Source: Onchocerca volvulus (lineage: Eukaryota > Nematoda > Chromadorea > Rhabditida > Onchocercidae). Taken from it: a stretch of DNA of 64,000 nucleotides. Shown one piece after another: positions 24,915-39,252 of the stretch; the first letter of the stretch is position 1; each line of letters opens with the position of its first letter. The stretch lies in assembly GCA_000499405.2 (NCBI GenBank), contig HG738137.1:5208001-5272000 (forward strand), given 5' to 3'. The notes under the pieces were generated by a model, which was not told where the DNA came from, ran no database searches, and saw only the letters and a program-made list of their open reading frames with translations. A program made the translations under genes and the position numbers.

Positions 24915-27670
24915 ATCGAGCTATCTATGTATGCAATAAAAATTCAATAACTATGAAAGAGGAACACTGCATTTACTATCATTCAATCATGAAGCAATGA
25001 CATCGTCTGAGAAGAGAGAATTCGATTTGATTTAGTTTTCAAATAATTTCTAACTTTTTAATTCCACATTACTCATCATTATGAGATCCCTTCCGTAAAT
25101 TAAATTTCTTTCAAGAAAATGAAATATCGCATCAATTGGAGAATACGGTAATACAGAATCTCACATCACTCAACATTATTAGATCAAATGGAAAAAGACG
25201 ACTTTTCAGAAGCTTTAAAATATAGAATCTAATTCCTATTAAATGTGTACTTGATCCCTGAGCAAAATATTTGAGATTTATATATATTCAAATATCATTC
25301 ACACTTTAATCCTGAAACTGTTTTTTCATCACTGTGCTTACTAGAGAGTTGAAGATCGCATGAATTTAAAAAAGCACTACATCTGTATGCAAATTTGGAA
25401 ATTTCTTGAATCTCTGGAAAGTTTACATGCTAGTCAAGCAAAAAAAATTTGCTATCTGATCATAGTCAAAAGTATCTAAACGAAATGATAAATGTGCTCT
25501 GAATTCTGTAAGAGGCCACTTTATAAGGCCCGTTAATTCATCCAGTAAATAAAAAGAAATAAAGAACGAAAAAGCAACAAGTGTAAATAAATACAGTGTT
25601 AGCAAGAAGAAATTTATAAGCAGAAGTATTCTTTAAGGTATTTTTTTTTTAACGTTCAAAATTATAAATTGAACATCTCTCTCATTGAAGTTAGATATAG
25701 TGCCAGGAATACATGAATTATTGTTCAAAGTAACTGCAATTAATCTTTTTGAAGCAGTTTTTTGTAAAATGATAAAATTTGAAAAGAAGATCACGCAATT
25801 ATCGAGGAATAGCTCGCTGAAAAAATATTACACAAAAGATACTGAGGAATTTGTAATAATTGAATTATGTTTTTAAAAAACACATAAAAAAAAGCATAGT
25901 GAGATTGAAGGAAAATTAAACGGTAGAAAGTAGAAATCTGAAATAGATAAAGAAATAAATAGGTAAATGTTAAAGGCAAAGAAAGGATTACTTGTTCCAA
26001 GTTTCTATTTCGATAATAACCAATCTACATAAAATAAAGAAAAGAGTGCCGAAAGGTCAACAAAAGTTTACAATGGATCCAATTACATCTTCATTTTTCC
26101 AAAAAAAAGTATATTATTGCGTAATTTTGCTTGCTAATATTCAATAAAGAAGAGAAATGTCACAGAGCGATTAAATAATAGGAATAGTATCCCGGATGGG
26201 AAAATAAACTAGCAAAGTTTATCAATAAATGAGAATTGGAAGCAAACTTATTGAACAAACAAAAAAGTCAATGATCTAGGAGAAAAGGAACTTTCTTTCA
26301 GAATCTTTTTCCCTCCAGTAGCAGTGTGCTCATAGGTATTTTTTAACAGTACCATTGATACAGTTAAGTAAATAATATGATTACCAATTGAGCCATTAGT
26401 CCATACTAATGAATTCTCAAGCCAATAATCACAGCATGAGATATCATCAAGAAAGTGAGAATAACAATTTATAAACAAATATGATATTTATTGCTTTATG
26501 AACAATGTATTTACTACTGCATTTACTTTTCTATTATTTATTTACTCAGTAATACTTCTTCGAGATGGAGACGATAGAGAAATACTGTCTGTCTTCCATC
26601 TCATACTTAAAACTAGGGATGAACTACTGAACGAATCGATGAAATGAATTCACATAAGAACAGCAACAACGAAAAAGTGTCGCGTAATATCATAAATTAA
26701 AAACACATACAGTATTAAGGAAAGAATTATAATCTGATTTAAAATGTTAGATAAATCGAGAAAATCACTTAAAACATTCACGATGGTCAAACAGATGGCT
26801 GCTGCTTGAGGTCATCTCATCCCGATATTTCTTTTTCAAAACAGGCAAATAATATGCACTCGAAAAATATTCAAAAAGAAAAAGAGAAAATAGCTTTCCA
26901 GGCTCATACAATGTTTACTATTATGCCAACGGTTTTGCACCAACACCATTCATTCTACAATTTTTTCAGTTAATTGGTAATACAAATTTTTATGAAATCA
27001 TTTCTGACGTAGCATGGCTATGCTATGTATTCTGTTTCATTACAATCTTCATATATTTTATGTGGACATTTCATTTTATTTAAATTATATTAGTCAACGT
27101 CAATCTCACACTGGAGAGCAGGGTTTCCAAGGTCGAGAGTTGTTGACTGTTCATCAATATCCCCAATGCTCGGATTAATCACGAGCAGTCAGTGCTAAGG
27201 AGCTTTCATTAAGCTTCTCTGCAAATAATGCATGACGATCATTATGGGTCAATTTCATATGCAAAAAAAAACAAACTTTCTACTACTGGATATTATAGCA
27301 GCAGTTAAATCACAGCAAAGGATGGATATATGCTCGAAAGTAATCGATCAGTTCAACTTGTAATGTTAGTAAACATCGGTGATGAAATGAAAATTCTAGC
27401 TTATACGAATGTAAGTGAATTGTAAAAGAATATAACAACACATGGATGGATTAATGGATAAATCAGCGGTAAATTTGAATACTGGGAATGCATAATAAAA
27501 TATGTAAACAAATAAACAAACGAAGAGAATAGAAGATTGAATGACGACAATATGACTCTTCCTTTTCATGGTGAATGAAACAGGAAACGAATCAACAAAA
27601 ACTTTGATTTTCTAAATTAAAAAAAAAAATTGGATGGATGGCAAAAAGAAATCTCGAGGAGTCATATATG

Positions 27671-27686
27671 GCATGCATGCATGCAT
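27671..27686. repeat. (GCAT)4 self-complementary microsatellite
   Basis: Four perfect GCAT units. The tract is palindromic and alternates purine and pyrimidine. Confidence 0.85.
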
Positions 27687-30600
27687 TTCTAATGTGCAGG
27701 CAGCTACTAATACCACTAATATTACTTACGGCGGCTTTTCTCAGAAGAATCAAAAGAAGCGACAACTCTGAGGGAATCCGATTAGCGCCTGCCATCAGAC
27801 ATTCAAATAACTGCAGAAAGTAGACTGTCTACGTATCCTCATCCAGGGATAATTTTTCCTCCTTTAACTCGACGACCTAAGATCAACTGACAATTCCAAT
27901 TTCGTTAACCCGAATTCAAAATCAATCAATCAAACGAAACTTCCTCCATTATAAATATCACAATATGCTGCTCAACTAATAATCTCAATTTTTTTAATGC
28001 CAAGACTAAATAGTAACTAGGAAAATTGTCCTGATAGAAACAGTAAATTATCACATCCGTTATTAGATTGTATCGACTAGAAATTAAAATCATTATTTAA
28101 CCCGAAGTTTTTAATCCTTGACGCCGAAAATCCTTCGATCCTACCTCTTCCCTTTCTGGATAAATCCAGTTTTGCATTTAGGTTAGTGTGACATACGTCT
28201 TAAAAGATATTACTAAAAGACTTCTAATCAACAAGAATCTGCTTACCAGTAGTTGTGAATTCATGCTAGAGATTTCATATTATCTGTTTAAATTGCTAAT
28301 GCTATTCTTTCTTTGATGTTTGTTTAAGATTTGGACAAATTTAAGAAAATCTAGTAGTAAAGTAATATTAATATCGACAAATTAGAAATCTCGAGAGCAA
28401 CTATGTGCTCAATAAAGAATTATACGGTATCAAACACCGTACGTTGATAATAGTACCACAGGTCAGTTATGAAAGAACACTAACGGAAGAAGCGACTCCC
28501 ATACTGAAACGGCAGGAAGCAAACTTAAACAGATGTGATAAGAATGATAAATCATTGTAACGCGCAAAAGCAATCGTTCATTAGCGCTTTCGTTAACAAT
28601 TCATTCACTGCTTGCACGATCACAGCACTTACTATCAAATCAAATTTTTGATATTTCCTTCTTCCTCTTCTTGCATTGCAACTGTAAATCAATATGAATT
28701 GCACACCTGCATGCATTGCAGCATAACATAGTTCTCATTTTCACTTCACATTTCATCCTCTATTAAAATTTTAATCTTAACCGTACTTTGTTCTGTTATA
28801 TTATGCGATAATCGATTATCAAAAAGTAAGGAGCAAAGATAGTAACATGCCAGTACTAGCCAGAAGTACTGGAAAAAGTTCAATTTTAATTCCAACTTAT
28901 ACAGTGATCAGAGTAGAGCAAGTGCTAGGAACATCTGCGCTGCACATCTTCAGTACTGTTACATGTCTGAATGTGGAGAAATCAAAGATTTACATGCAGT
29001 AAAGTGCCTTCAGCATATCTTATCAGATAACATATGAAATGTCTGTAATAATACATATAACATCTGGACTCCATATTTTAACTCACATGAGACATTTACA
29101 CCAACAGGTTCTTAGAGAAAGACTTCAAAGATTAAATGTGAGATTTCAAACATTACATGAAGCACTGAAACAAGTATATTTAGCATCAACTATAATCTGT
29201 CTGTCCATTCTTCCAAATACAATTTCATTTAATAATTTAATAAATCGTGCATTTATTAATTGGAAAGTGAAACACACAACAAAAAAAAGTTTTTCACGAC
29301 AGTGGTGAATTTGAAAAAACAAATCTGTTTAATTCTTCTGATTGCTACTATTTTTTGAATATCAGCACATGATCTCAATTCCACTCGAACCTATAACCTC
29401 AAATTTAACACTAAATCATCTTTTCCGGACAACAAAGTAATGCTACTTTATTCTATATTTCCGGCAATTAACAATGATTTCCGCTCTACTTTTATTAAAA
29501 GTTGAAGATTTTAATCATTAAACTTCAATTCAGAGAGCTCTTTGCAACAGTTTAATTGAAATGTGAGATAACTTGAATTAATTCAATTTGATTGGAATAC
29601 AACAAATATATTGATTACGAAAGATTATTCAACCTTCTTGTCCTCAATATTCGGATCTACACAACTGATAAAAAATTTCGAGCTTTCATTAGAACAGAAA
29701 ATTTCTGCAATTAATGACATCAAAAAAGTGTATGATGAGATTCTTTTCTTTTTCATGTCATGATTCACACGCAAACATACAATCTCAAAAGCTTCAAGGA
29801 ATTTCGAAAAAACTTCCGAACATAAAAAAAAAAAAAAAGAACAGTTAAAAGTTTACAAAAGACAGCTTTACGAAAAAAACAGACGAAAGTGCAGACATTA
29901 TCAGATAAGTTTATCGATCTAATACCAATTTTTTAATCAATTTTATAAAAAGCCAGAAAGAAACAAATCTCAAACAAATATCAATTAAGAATAGAAGTAA
30001 AATTGAAAATAACGATGATGATAAAAATGAAAACGATTTGAGTAAGAGGAATGAAGTTGTGGAAGTTTCAACATTGATTAACAGTGAGCCCAAGATAGAC
30101 AGGGAGGATTTATGGATTGGAATGAATCGGAAAGGATAAAAAGGGAAGAGGAGTGGTTGGTATCCATGAAAAAGGAAAAGGTAGAAACAGAAGAACGAGC
30201 ATGCCCTAAATTATTCGCACGACATCTCACCTCGGCGTCATCCGAGAAAGAAGAAAATACATTTCCAGGAAACCATTTCTCTCTCTGTTTTGGTTCGTCA
30301 GAAATACCGTTTGGAGACGGTTAAGGAAGATGTGAGTGATTTTACATTCGATATCATTTCACCATATGTTTTCAAACCTCTCATTCCTTCTTCTTCTCTC
30401 GCAACAAATCCATCTAAGCTTCTCTTTCAGCCTGGGCTAAATATTAGGAACTTAAAATCAAATCTGTTAATATTAGTAGGAAAATATCTTTAATTTAATA
30501 ATAAGGTAATTAAAAAACATCAACATCAACTGCAACAATAAGAAATAGGTGCTTCGTTAAGAGAATATTCGAATTTTGCAGGCTTTTGTTGGGTGTTCGT

Positions 30601-33576
30601 TTTAAAAAAATTTAAAGTTCACATCCCGCCATTTCGTTTTGATTAAGATCAAATTCTTGCACACTTGCGAATTTTTAACTGCCTATTTCTAATGTTATAG
30701 TAAATCTTGAAAAGAAAAGGAAATAACTGTTATTCGCAACCGATAAATTCATAAACTACGACTAGAAGAAGGAGTAAAGGAGCAACGGGTACTTAAATTC
30801 ATCAACCGATCGACCGATCATCGCGAAATCCATCTATCTCCTTACGCAATTCATGAAATGGGATTACGAAACAATGCAGGCGGATGATATGATAAATCAC
30901 TATCACTAAACTACGGGTGAATATATCTCGTGGCCGCATGGAATAGAACAATATGCGGATGTTCCTCTAATTGGACAATGATTCATTCCTATTTCACAAC
31001 AATTAAAGCTTAATTTCAGTTCAGATTTTTCATTTCAAAATTTCAGACTATCCTATAATGAATCTGTCATTTCAATTCAGATTATTTCAAACTTCCCTAC
31101 TGATTCTGTCATCTTCTATTCTACTCAATTCCATTCCATTTCTTTTCTGATTGAAAAGAGGGGAATAAGAGAGAAAATGATTACTACCAGTAGGACAAGT
31201 GAATGATCAAAAGGCAAGTAAACTGCAGATAATTCAATCATTTTAACAGATTTCCAGTCTATCTTGTCTGCTTTCAAATTATCAGCAGCTTATCAGTTCG
31301 ATCCAAATATTCAGTCTAATCAGCTAGCGAACTGAATAATTATAGTTTCCTCATTTTTTTGCCTTTTTGATACAGAGAGAAAGAGGGAGAGAGATATAAA
31401 TGAGTATGCGGGGGAGATAAAAGAGTGGAAATAGTGATGATTTTTTTTTTTCGCACTTTCAAACTGTTTCTGCCATTGTAGACAATAAAACTTCTACCTC
31501 TCATCCTCTTCCTCGAACATCAATTAGCATAATTCGGAAGCGAAGTGGAAAGAGAAGAGATGAATAGTAAATGGAAATACATTTCCTTGTGTAGCAGTTT
31601 TCTGACAGAACAATCGGACCGATCATGCTGTGACCCAAAACTGTCACAGCGTGGCAGGTAAGATTGGAGATGAATGATGAGCACATTTCTGAACACATTA
31701 TTTCAGGCATTTATTAAGTTGAGAATCAGAAAAAGAAGTGGAATTTTTAGAACAGAATGGACAGATCGATGATTCAGGGCCGAGTGGATATGGAAGATTC
31801 ATCTACCTGTTAATGAAAGGCCAATGGATAGCTCCTCATTGATGGAACGACAATGTATGGGCAGAATTAGGACATCGTTTCCCTTTCCTGATTTTTGAGA
31901 GAACATTTTCTGGACCCCTTATGAACGACAGTTTTAATTAGGTCTTCTTCATCCCGAAATAGACGTGTGAAATTTTTACAAATTTTTATCCTGGAAAATT
32001 TCCAGAAATTCACATTAAAATAATCATCTATCTCATTCCATAATGTATTAAGGCATTCATTCGACTCTGTCCATTTTCGAATCTCCCTGGAAAAGTGAAG
32101 CGATTACAAATGCGATAACTGCATTACCGAGATAATGAATTGAATAATGAAAATGGACAAATATCTGAACCTGAAATGGTATAAAAACAAAAACAAAATG
32201 TAAATTGAGGAATGAAATGGGAATAAAATTTGATATCCATGCAAAGACAAGCATGCATATACTAATAAATCAACGTTATATTCATTCTATTTTATAGTTC
32301 AATCAAAAGTTTACCTCTATATTCTGAACAATCTCCCAAGACCAAACCGTTCAAAAAATTAATCAGTAGCATATGATTAGCGCATTTCAGGATAATTATT
32401 AAATTTTGCTTAAGGAAACTGGATTTCAATTTTTATTTTAAAATCAAATGTCAAAGTGATTTAGGGATTATTCTAGTTTAGTTGAGTTTCTCTTTTTTTT
32501 TTTCCTTGGGAATAAAAATGAAAATTTAAAGCCAACAAATGCTAAACATGAAAAGTTAGCAAATCTAAGATCATTAAAATTTCTTTTTGGAAGTTAAATT
32601 ATTTATTAAGTCTAAGACTGAGTTATCTCGTGTGCAGTACGTTTCTCAATCGCACTTTAAAAGTACAGTAGGATGTGTGATCACATAGTAAGCGACCAAA
32701 AATGTGTGCCAAGAACGAAAAAATTACAAGTTAAGTTAACAGTTAACATTCTAATTGATCGTAATCAATCACTCATATAAAAATGACACGTTGGCTTCAT
32801 TAACGATGAACTGAACTGCGTAAAAACTTTGTTTTCCCCTCATGCTACATAGTAAGCATCAAAGAATCACGTGAAATGCTTAAAAAGTACCGTATCCGAT
32901 AGCTCTCGAATGTTTATTGGTTCATGGAAGGGTAGTAAATATTGTGTACTAGAGGGAAGAGAGAGGAGCAGCAATTTAAAATCGAGAGTCGAGACTGGCT
33001 GGCGACGTGAATGCTTTCATCGTCTAATGGGCAAAATGTCAATGCAATCAACAACTGATGTTTTTATGCAACGATTAGAGGAAAATCATAACTTCTGAAT
33101 ACTTCTTTTGCTTCCAAGTGGTTAAAAATGTTAGTAAAAGAAGCCTGAACAATAAGGGACAGGAAGAAAGTAAGTGAAGTGACATTAAAATGAAACTTTA
33201 TTTTTCACTTTTAATTCATCTTTTGAACTTTGCATCCGTTTGATGCATCACGATATATTGGCAACTTTTTAATTTATAATACTATATTAATTAAACAAAA
33301 TCCGGCATTTCTCTAATCTACGGCTCTTTTATACAACTACTGTTGAGGAATGAAATTTTTTATAGTCCTAATGATAAGAAATGTCCTCCAATTCTAAGTT
33401 AAAATTATTTAAAAGTAATTCTTTCATTGAAGAACTTTACAAAACTTCCCAAAATCTAAGTTATGTTTGTTTGTGTAAAAAAATGGAAGCACACACTCAT
33501 TTTATCTCTTCTTATACGGCAATAATTTAAATTAATGAAGTGCTTCCTTCAAAATTTCCAGAAGTGGTGGAGACAG

Positions 33577-33610
33577 TTTTTTTTCTTTTTTTTTTTTTTT
33601 TTTTTTTTTT
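33577..33610. repeat. Long T homopolymer
   Basis: Eight T, one C, then 25 uninterrupted T. It is one of the longest of many T and A runs in the window; others lie near 35287, 38840, 52350 and 62882. Length may be unreliable in the assembly. Confidence 0.9.
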
Positions 33611-36600
33611 AATGCTACGATTCTTAATGATAAAGGTGAATGATTCTCCTTTCAAGTTATCAATTTTTCGTAATTTTCGCGAGCTCAAATGGATGGACAG
33701 TTGGAGTTGTGATGGAAGATCGATCAGTCAACAAAACCACAAACATCAATTCTGAATTTCTGACGTGATTAACTAAAACAAATACTCCTCCCACTTTCTT
33801 CTATATAAATGATGAGAACTTGGATCGTTCATTATCAGCAATCGATGGATAATACCTTCAATAATCCTTCCTAAACAATCTACCGAGCAGATCAAATCAA
33901 AATCTAGATATAAATCGAACCTGTTATATCGAATTTTTAGCAGAAGCTACCGCCTTAGTCACAAATGAAAGTGGTTAGAAATGATAAAGAAGAGAGGAAA
34001 AAGGGATAATTTCTTAGAAAACAACATCTGCTTCCTACGACGAATCAGTTATTTTGAAGGCTGAAGAGGAAGCCAAAATGCTCTATGCAAATTTCATCTA
34101 TTCGTCCAGAAAAATCTTTCCTGCACTTTAGATTGTAGATGAATAAAATAAATGAAACTATATGTGAAATGTTTTTAAATCTGAAGTCAAGTTTTTAGTT
34201 TAAGCTTTTAAACATTAACCTCTTCGAAAAAAATCAGACGAACTGGCAGGATAAATTAACATTCCATCTATTAGTCAATACATTTTCTACCTTGTGTAAA
34301 AAGATTTACAGGTCGAAATTGACAAAAAGAATGATTTCTGGGAGATATTGATTTCGCAGCCTAATCAGTATTTGAGTATTTGTTTCTTGACTTTATGCTA
34401 GTTCTTAACATCGAAAGTTACAATAATCATTTTGGGGATGACAAAATTATTATCTGAAACAACTGTTTCCATGACAGATATTAGTTTAATCAATAGCAAT
34501 AACTGATTTTTATTTGATCAGTCAAAGTTTCAGCTGATGATTTTTAATTCATAAATTTCATGAATAACTTGTGCACACTCAGCTATGCGATAGTTCTTAC
34601 TATTGCAGAAGTTTAACAAAAAGAATATTCGAATTACCGTACTATTTCTATGCTTCATTCATGTAACAGCGTGCCATAGTTTGATTCCTGTATGTTAATA
34701 TTTCAGGAACGAGAAATAAACAATTAGTGCAACAGCAGAAGTTATCCCTTCATCACCTTGATGTGATTTCATTAGAACTCATAAAAATCGATTCGGTCAA
34801 TTAGACTACAAACATGCTAAAATGGCCACACATGAGAAGAGCCATCATTGAAGTCACATTTAAATCGGCGTTAAATGAGCCATAGGAAACGTTAGGTACA
34901 CAACAATGGAGAACGTGTTTCACATTCAGAATGAAGAAAAAAAGAGAATGTCCGAGTCGTTTGAATTTTTATTTCAACCTTCCAAACAACATTCATTTGG
35001 AGGGAATGAGCAATGAATGCTTGGAAAAGTGTCGCAAATTTGAATTGTTCGAAGGTATTCGTTTGCTGCATGTTGTTGCATCACACCTCACCCAAAAAAT
35101 GCTCACAAGTGACTTTTTTGCTAAATATGGAATTTTCAATGACTTGCCAATAAAAGATAAAAAATAATCTTTCGCCATGCTAGCAAAAATCTTGATCTCA
35201 GAAGTCCGATAATAATAGAAATGCAAAATTCAAAACTCAAAACTTCGGAAAATGTTGTTTTGTTTTGTTTTACTCATTGCTGTGGGTTTTTTTTTTTTTT
35301 TTTTTTGGACTCCTTCCAACAGATTACTATAGCAGTTTGCATAGACAATAATACTGTTGTAGAAATCTTCCCGTTCTGGGTCATATATTTTAACCGAACT
35401 CCTGCAGAAAACAAGCAATTAATTCGAATAAAATTAAATCCAAAATTATTACTAAAAAAAATTTCAATAAAATTCTAGATTAGCTATTCCTGCCAACGTA
35501 TTTCAAGCCTGCTTCGAATCACTGAGAAATTTCCACTGCCATGTTATATCTGATTACTCTTAATATGGAAATAGGAAAAAATCAAAAATATATCTAAACT
35601 TTTCAGAAATTTATCGATGCATAAACGGTAAACACACACTGACGCCAATACAAACACGAAGATATAGATCTACGAGCACGCATACATTTTTCTTCGGACG
35701 CAGAAATTAGACATTTTGAGATTTCTAAGTACGAGGAATTTGCAATTCTTCAACTCAAAAGTTTCTTGAAGATTCAGTAGAATGGAAAATCAGAAAATGG
35801 AAAGTTCAAGTGGAAGAATTTCATTCATGGAATTGTGAAAAACAGAATATGAAAGAACATGAATTCTGATTTCTTCAAAGTTGCTAAGTCGTTTAGCATG
35901 TAAACATAGGGAGAATAGAAGTGACAGTATTACTTGCATACTTTGTTGCTGTAACGATTAATTAATACCAGAATATGCCGATGGAACGAAGATTCTATCA
36001 TCACCGTGGAAGCAATGGGATTCAAATGACGCATGCAAGTCAGATCATAGTTAGTTTCGTACTCACAATCAAGTCAGCCAGGTCAATGTCAGTCCTTTTT
36101 AATTACCAAAGAAAATTGAAAAGCACAGTTAGTTCATAACCGAACCGTTTATAGATCATAACAAGTAAAAATCAAAGGTATTAATTTATCACAGAGCAAC
36201 AATCATATTCGCTTCCAAACTTAGCAGTTGATCATAAATAAACATGCAAACTTCCACTCCATTCTACTTTACCTCATTCATTAAAGAGGAAGAGAATGAA
36301 AATAAATGAAAAATCGATGGGAATTTCAACATATCAATCAATTTTTGATGAGTTCAGGAAGAGAGTAGTTGGGTGTACTGGAAACTACTGAAGTGCTGCT
36401 GCACGGTAGACAATGACGTTGGTGATGATGACGAAAGTGAGGTGTGTCACATCGTTACACTTATCAATCAGCCTGTTCTTTATCAGTAAGCCAGATCTTT
36501 CTCACGCATCTGCCCATCATGCTTATGTGATGCGTTGTATGTGTCGAAGATCAGCTTCCGTATTTCACTTTTCAATATCATCGCCTTTCGAGATCAGTTC

Positions 36601-37736
36601 CTATGCGTATCAAATATTCATATCTTTCTACAACCAGATAAGAAATGGAAAGTCCAACAAGATGAAATGAATTTTGAAATTATCAACAGAACTGATCTTC
36701 TTTTCCTTTTAATTTTGTTTAGTATTTTTATTCAAACACAACGTATCATCGTACACCTTACGTTATAGGTAGGAGTAATTCGATTCGATCCCTTTGAACT
36801 TCCTTATTCAACTTTTATCGATCTATACTTTCTCGAACAACATATCTCCATCCTTTCAACAAGTTACTGGCTTCAGGGCGCTGTTCATTCTCAAACTGCG
36901 ACTGTGATATTGCAGTGTATCCACTTTCTTCAGCAGATTCTTTGATCTCAATCAGATCTATTCGTATGATTTTTATCAAGCATTTATAACTTCCTTTCTC
37001 GTATTGAGTTCGGTTTGCGATCGGTTATTTCTTGTAGTTCCTTCGGCCATTTGCAATAATCGATTCTGCTACAAGCTTTTGAACTTTAATGAATTAATGA
37101 GTAGACTTTAATGAGTCTACCCATCTCTAACAAAATTATCAAACATAAACATTCTTCGTCAATATTTACTGCAGTTTGCAAGTAATCATGACAGAAGTAT
37201 CAACCAACAACACAAAGCAGAATGATACTGAAACGATATATCAAATAGTTTGAATATTCTATGAACTTTTAGCCTGCCACTTGCAGATACTTACTTTAGA
37301 CGTCTGAACCATCGTCACTTATGTTTATTAATTAGCCTGGTGCTTAAGAAACACCGAGCAGACAAGCAAGCTAGGCCAATTAAATTTCATTTGTTATCAA
37401 CAAGTTAATTACATGGAACTCGACATTTGATAACAGCACGAATTGTTTCTCACTCTTTTTGATAGCTGCACAGATAGGCAAATATCTTAGACATCACATC
37501 GACAAGTAATTAACCGATATCAAATGAAGACTATGGCTAAATGAGTCTACCCTTATCGCATCAAATTTGAACCAATCCCATAAAATAAGCGTATCTTATC
37601 ATTCGTTAAATGAGTGCTCTGAAGCACTTTGGGATAGAACACAGTAATAGAATGAATGAACGACTAGGCCAAGGCCAATAACCAAGCCCATTATCTCTCC
37701 ATCCTCTATTTTACTCAATAAACGGCTCCAGTTTCT

Positions 37737-38072
37737 ATGGAAGTGGTGGGTAATATCCGGGTATTTCTGAATCAAAATCCCACCTCGGGACCAGAAGAGG
37801 AGATGGATGAATGCCTGCAGAAGCCAACTGCATGCACCTCAGGAACCTTCACCATCCACCCTCCTTTCTTACTGGCATCCAATCAATCTGACTGCAAAAA
37901 ATGCACCAAAAAAACCTTTGTTGGCATAATGCCCAACCAATCCATCCCACCGATGCAAGCACAATTTTTTTTTATGACTGCATACTCGCATGGACCGCAT
38001 ATTTCGGTAGATCCAAAAGAACGCATTATCTCGTGCAAACATATGCATGCATGGCACTCATATCAGCATTAA
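37737..38072 (+). other. Longest open frame of the desert, uncertain
   Basis: An ATG-started frame of 111 codons in a less AT-rich patch, beginning MEVVGNIRVFLNQNPTSG and containing CKKCTKKTFVGIMPNQ. A second plus-strand frame and a minus-strand frame are also open across its 3' half, which is expected when local base composition lowers stop density. There is no family match, no clear splice site and no upstream acceptor next to the ATG. It may be a small gene or nothing. Confidence 0.18.
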
Positions 38073-38494
38073 AGGGACTGAGAAAGAGCCATCAGTGAAT
38101 CTCGGGGGTCGGGATTTTAGGCGGTTCAACTTGTTGCAACTTTATTCTAAATTATCTCAGCACTGATCTTTGAATTCTTAATTGCACTTATGATATGATA
38201 TGATCTCAAACACATGTATTTTGCTTTAATGTCATGCTGCAGCAGTGTGACACAACATTCGTGCATCTTGCTGAATGCAAGCCTTCTTGCATTGTTTATT
38301 TGAGACTACCAGAATTCAAAACGAATGCGAATTTTATTCAAAAAACTAGCTGAATCCAGTCCTAGAAGTTTTATGGATGCCTTTTTAACAAATCGAATTA
38401 TCCAGCTTGCTGACCTCGTTTGCTTATCATTTAACGCTGATATGCAAGGAACTGGCGAAGAACTGATTCCATAATTGTATGCTATATGAATTTC

Positions 38495-38513
38495 TGATCA
38501 TTTCGAATGATCA
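38495..38513. repeat. Near-perfect palindrome
   Basis: TGATCATT and AATGATCA flank a three-base centre TCG. The dyad could be a binding site for a dimeric factor or occur by chance. Confidence 0.7.
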
Positions 38514-39189
38514 ATGAGCCGGTAAATTTAATCACTGCTATCATTCCTGTAACTGAATCACTTGCGAGCTATTCATTGCTTATAAATTTTAGTTATACAT
38601 GTAATCATGTGGCACGAGCTCCTTAAGTTCTAATATCAACTTTTAACTTCTTAAGTGATATTAAGTTTTCCTGGTAATTTAAGGAAATTCACAATGAAAG
38701 TTTGCTAAAACTGATTGTTATCTCTTGGCGAAAGTGAACATTTGAAGCTAATTAGCAATTAGGAAAGTTAATTGGGAGATAAAAATGTTTTCAAATAAAA
38801 ATCAAGTTTCTGTCCTTCGAAAAGAACTCCGAGGAAACAAAAAAAAAAAAAAAAAAGGTATTTTAAAATTCTTTTTCTATGTGTACGCCATTTTATTGCC
38901 TGCCAAAAAAAGAAATGTTATTTTTTGTTGGAAAAGAACGTCGGAAACATGAAAATGAGTAGTTTCAGGGAGGGAACATATGATGGGAACGCATTTTGAA
39001 AACACTTCGTTGTCGATGGGCTCAGAAAGCACGGGCGATCGAGTGATCGAATAATCGGATGATCTCTACACTGCCCCCGATTTGTTTGTAAAATTTCGTT
39101 TTTTATACTCCTGGGAAACTGTCCTCGTTCCTCTCTAGGCTAAAAAAGTACCAAATAAAATGACTGGCATGGAACAATTACTCATGCAT

Positions 39190-39252
39190 ACACACACACA
39201 CACACACAAGATATGACAGTTTACATACATACACACACATACATACATATAT
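39190..39252. repeat. AC and TACA microsatellites
   Basis: An AC dinucleotide run occupies 39190-39208. After 12 unique bases a TACA/CACA-type tract follows at 39221-39252. Confidence 0.9.

Larger units (their letters stand above)
20016..37736. other. Gene desert, no supported gene
   Basis: About 17.7 kb of AT-rich sequence. Open frames here are short, lack recognisable motifs and often overlap on both strands. The small repeats inside it are listed separately. Confidence 0.4.

Noticed and set aside
33540..33755. Plus frame with a poly-Phe tract
   Set aside because: The frame stays open only because a 34-base T-rich run encodes Phe; no motif or splice partner.
35221..35478. Open frames on both strands across another long T/A run
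   Set aside because: Homopolymer-driven openness with poly-Phe on one strand and poly-Lys on the other; nothing recognisable.
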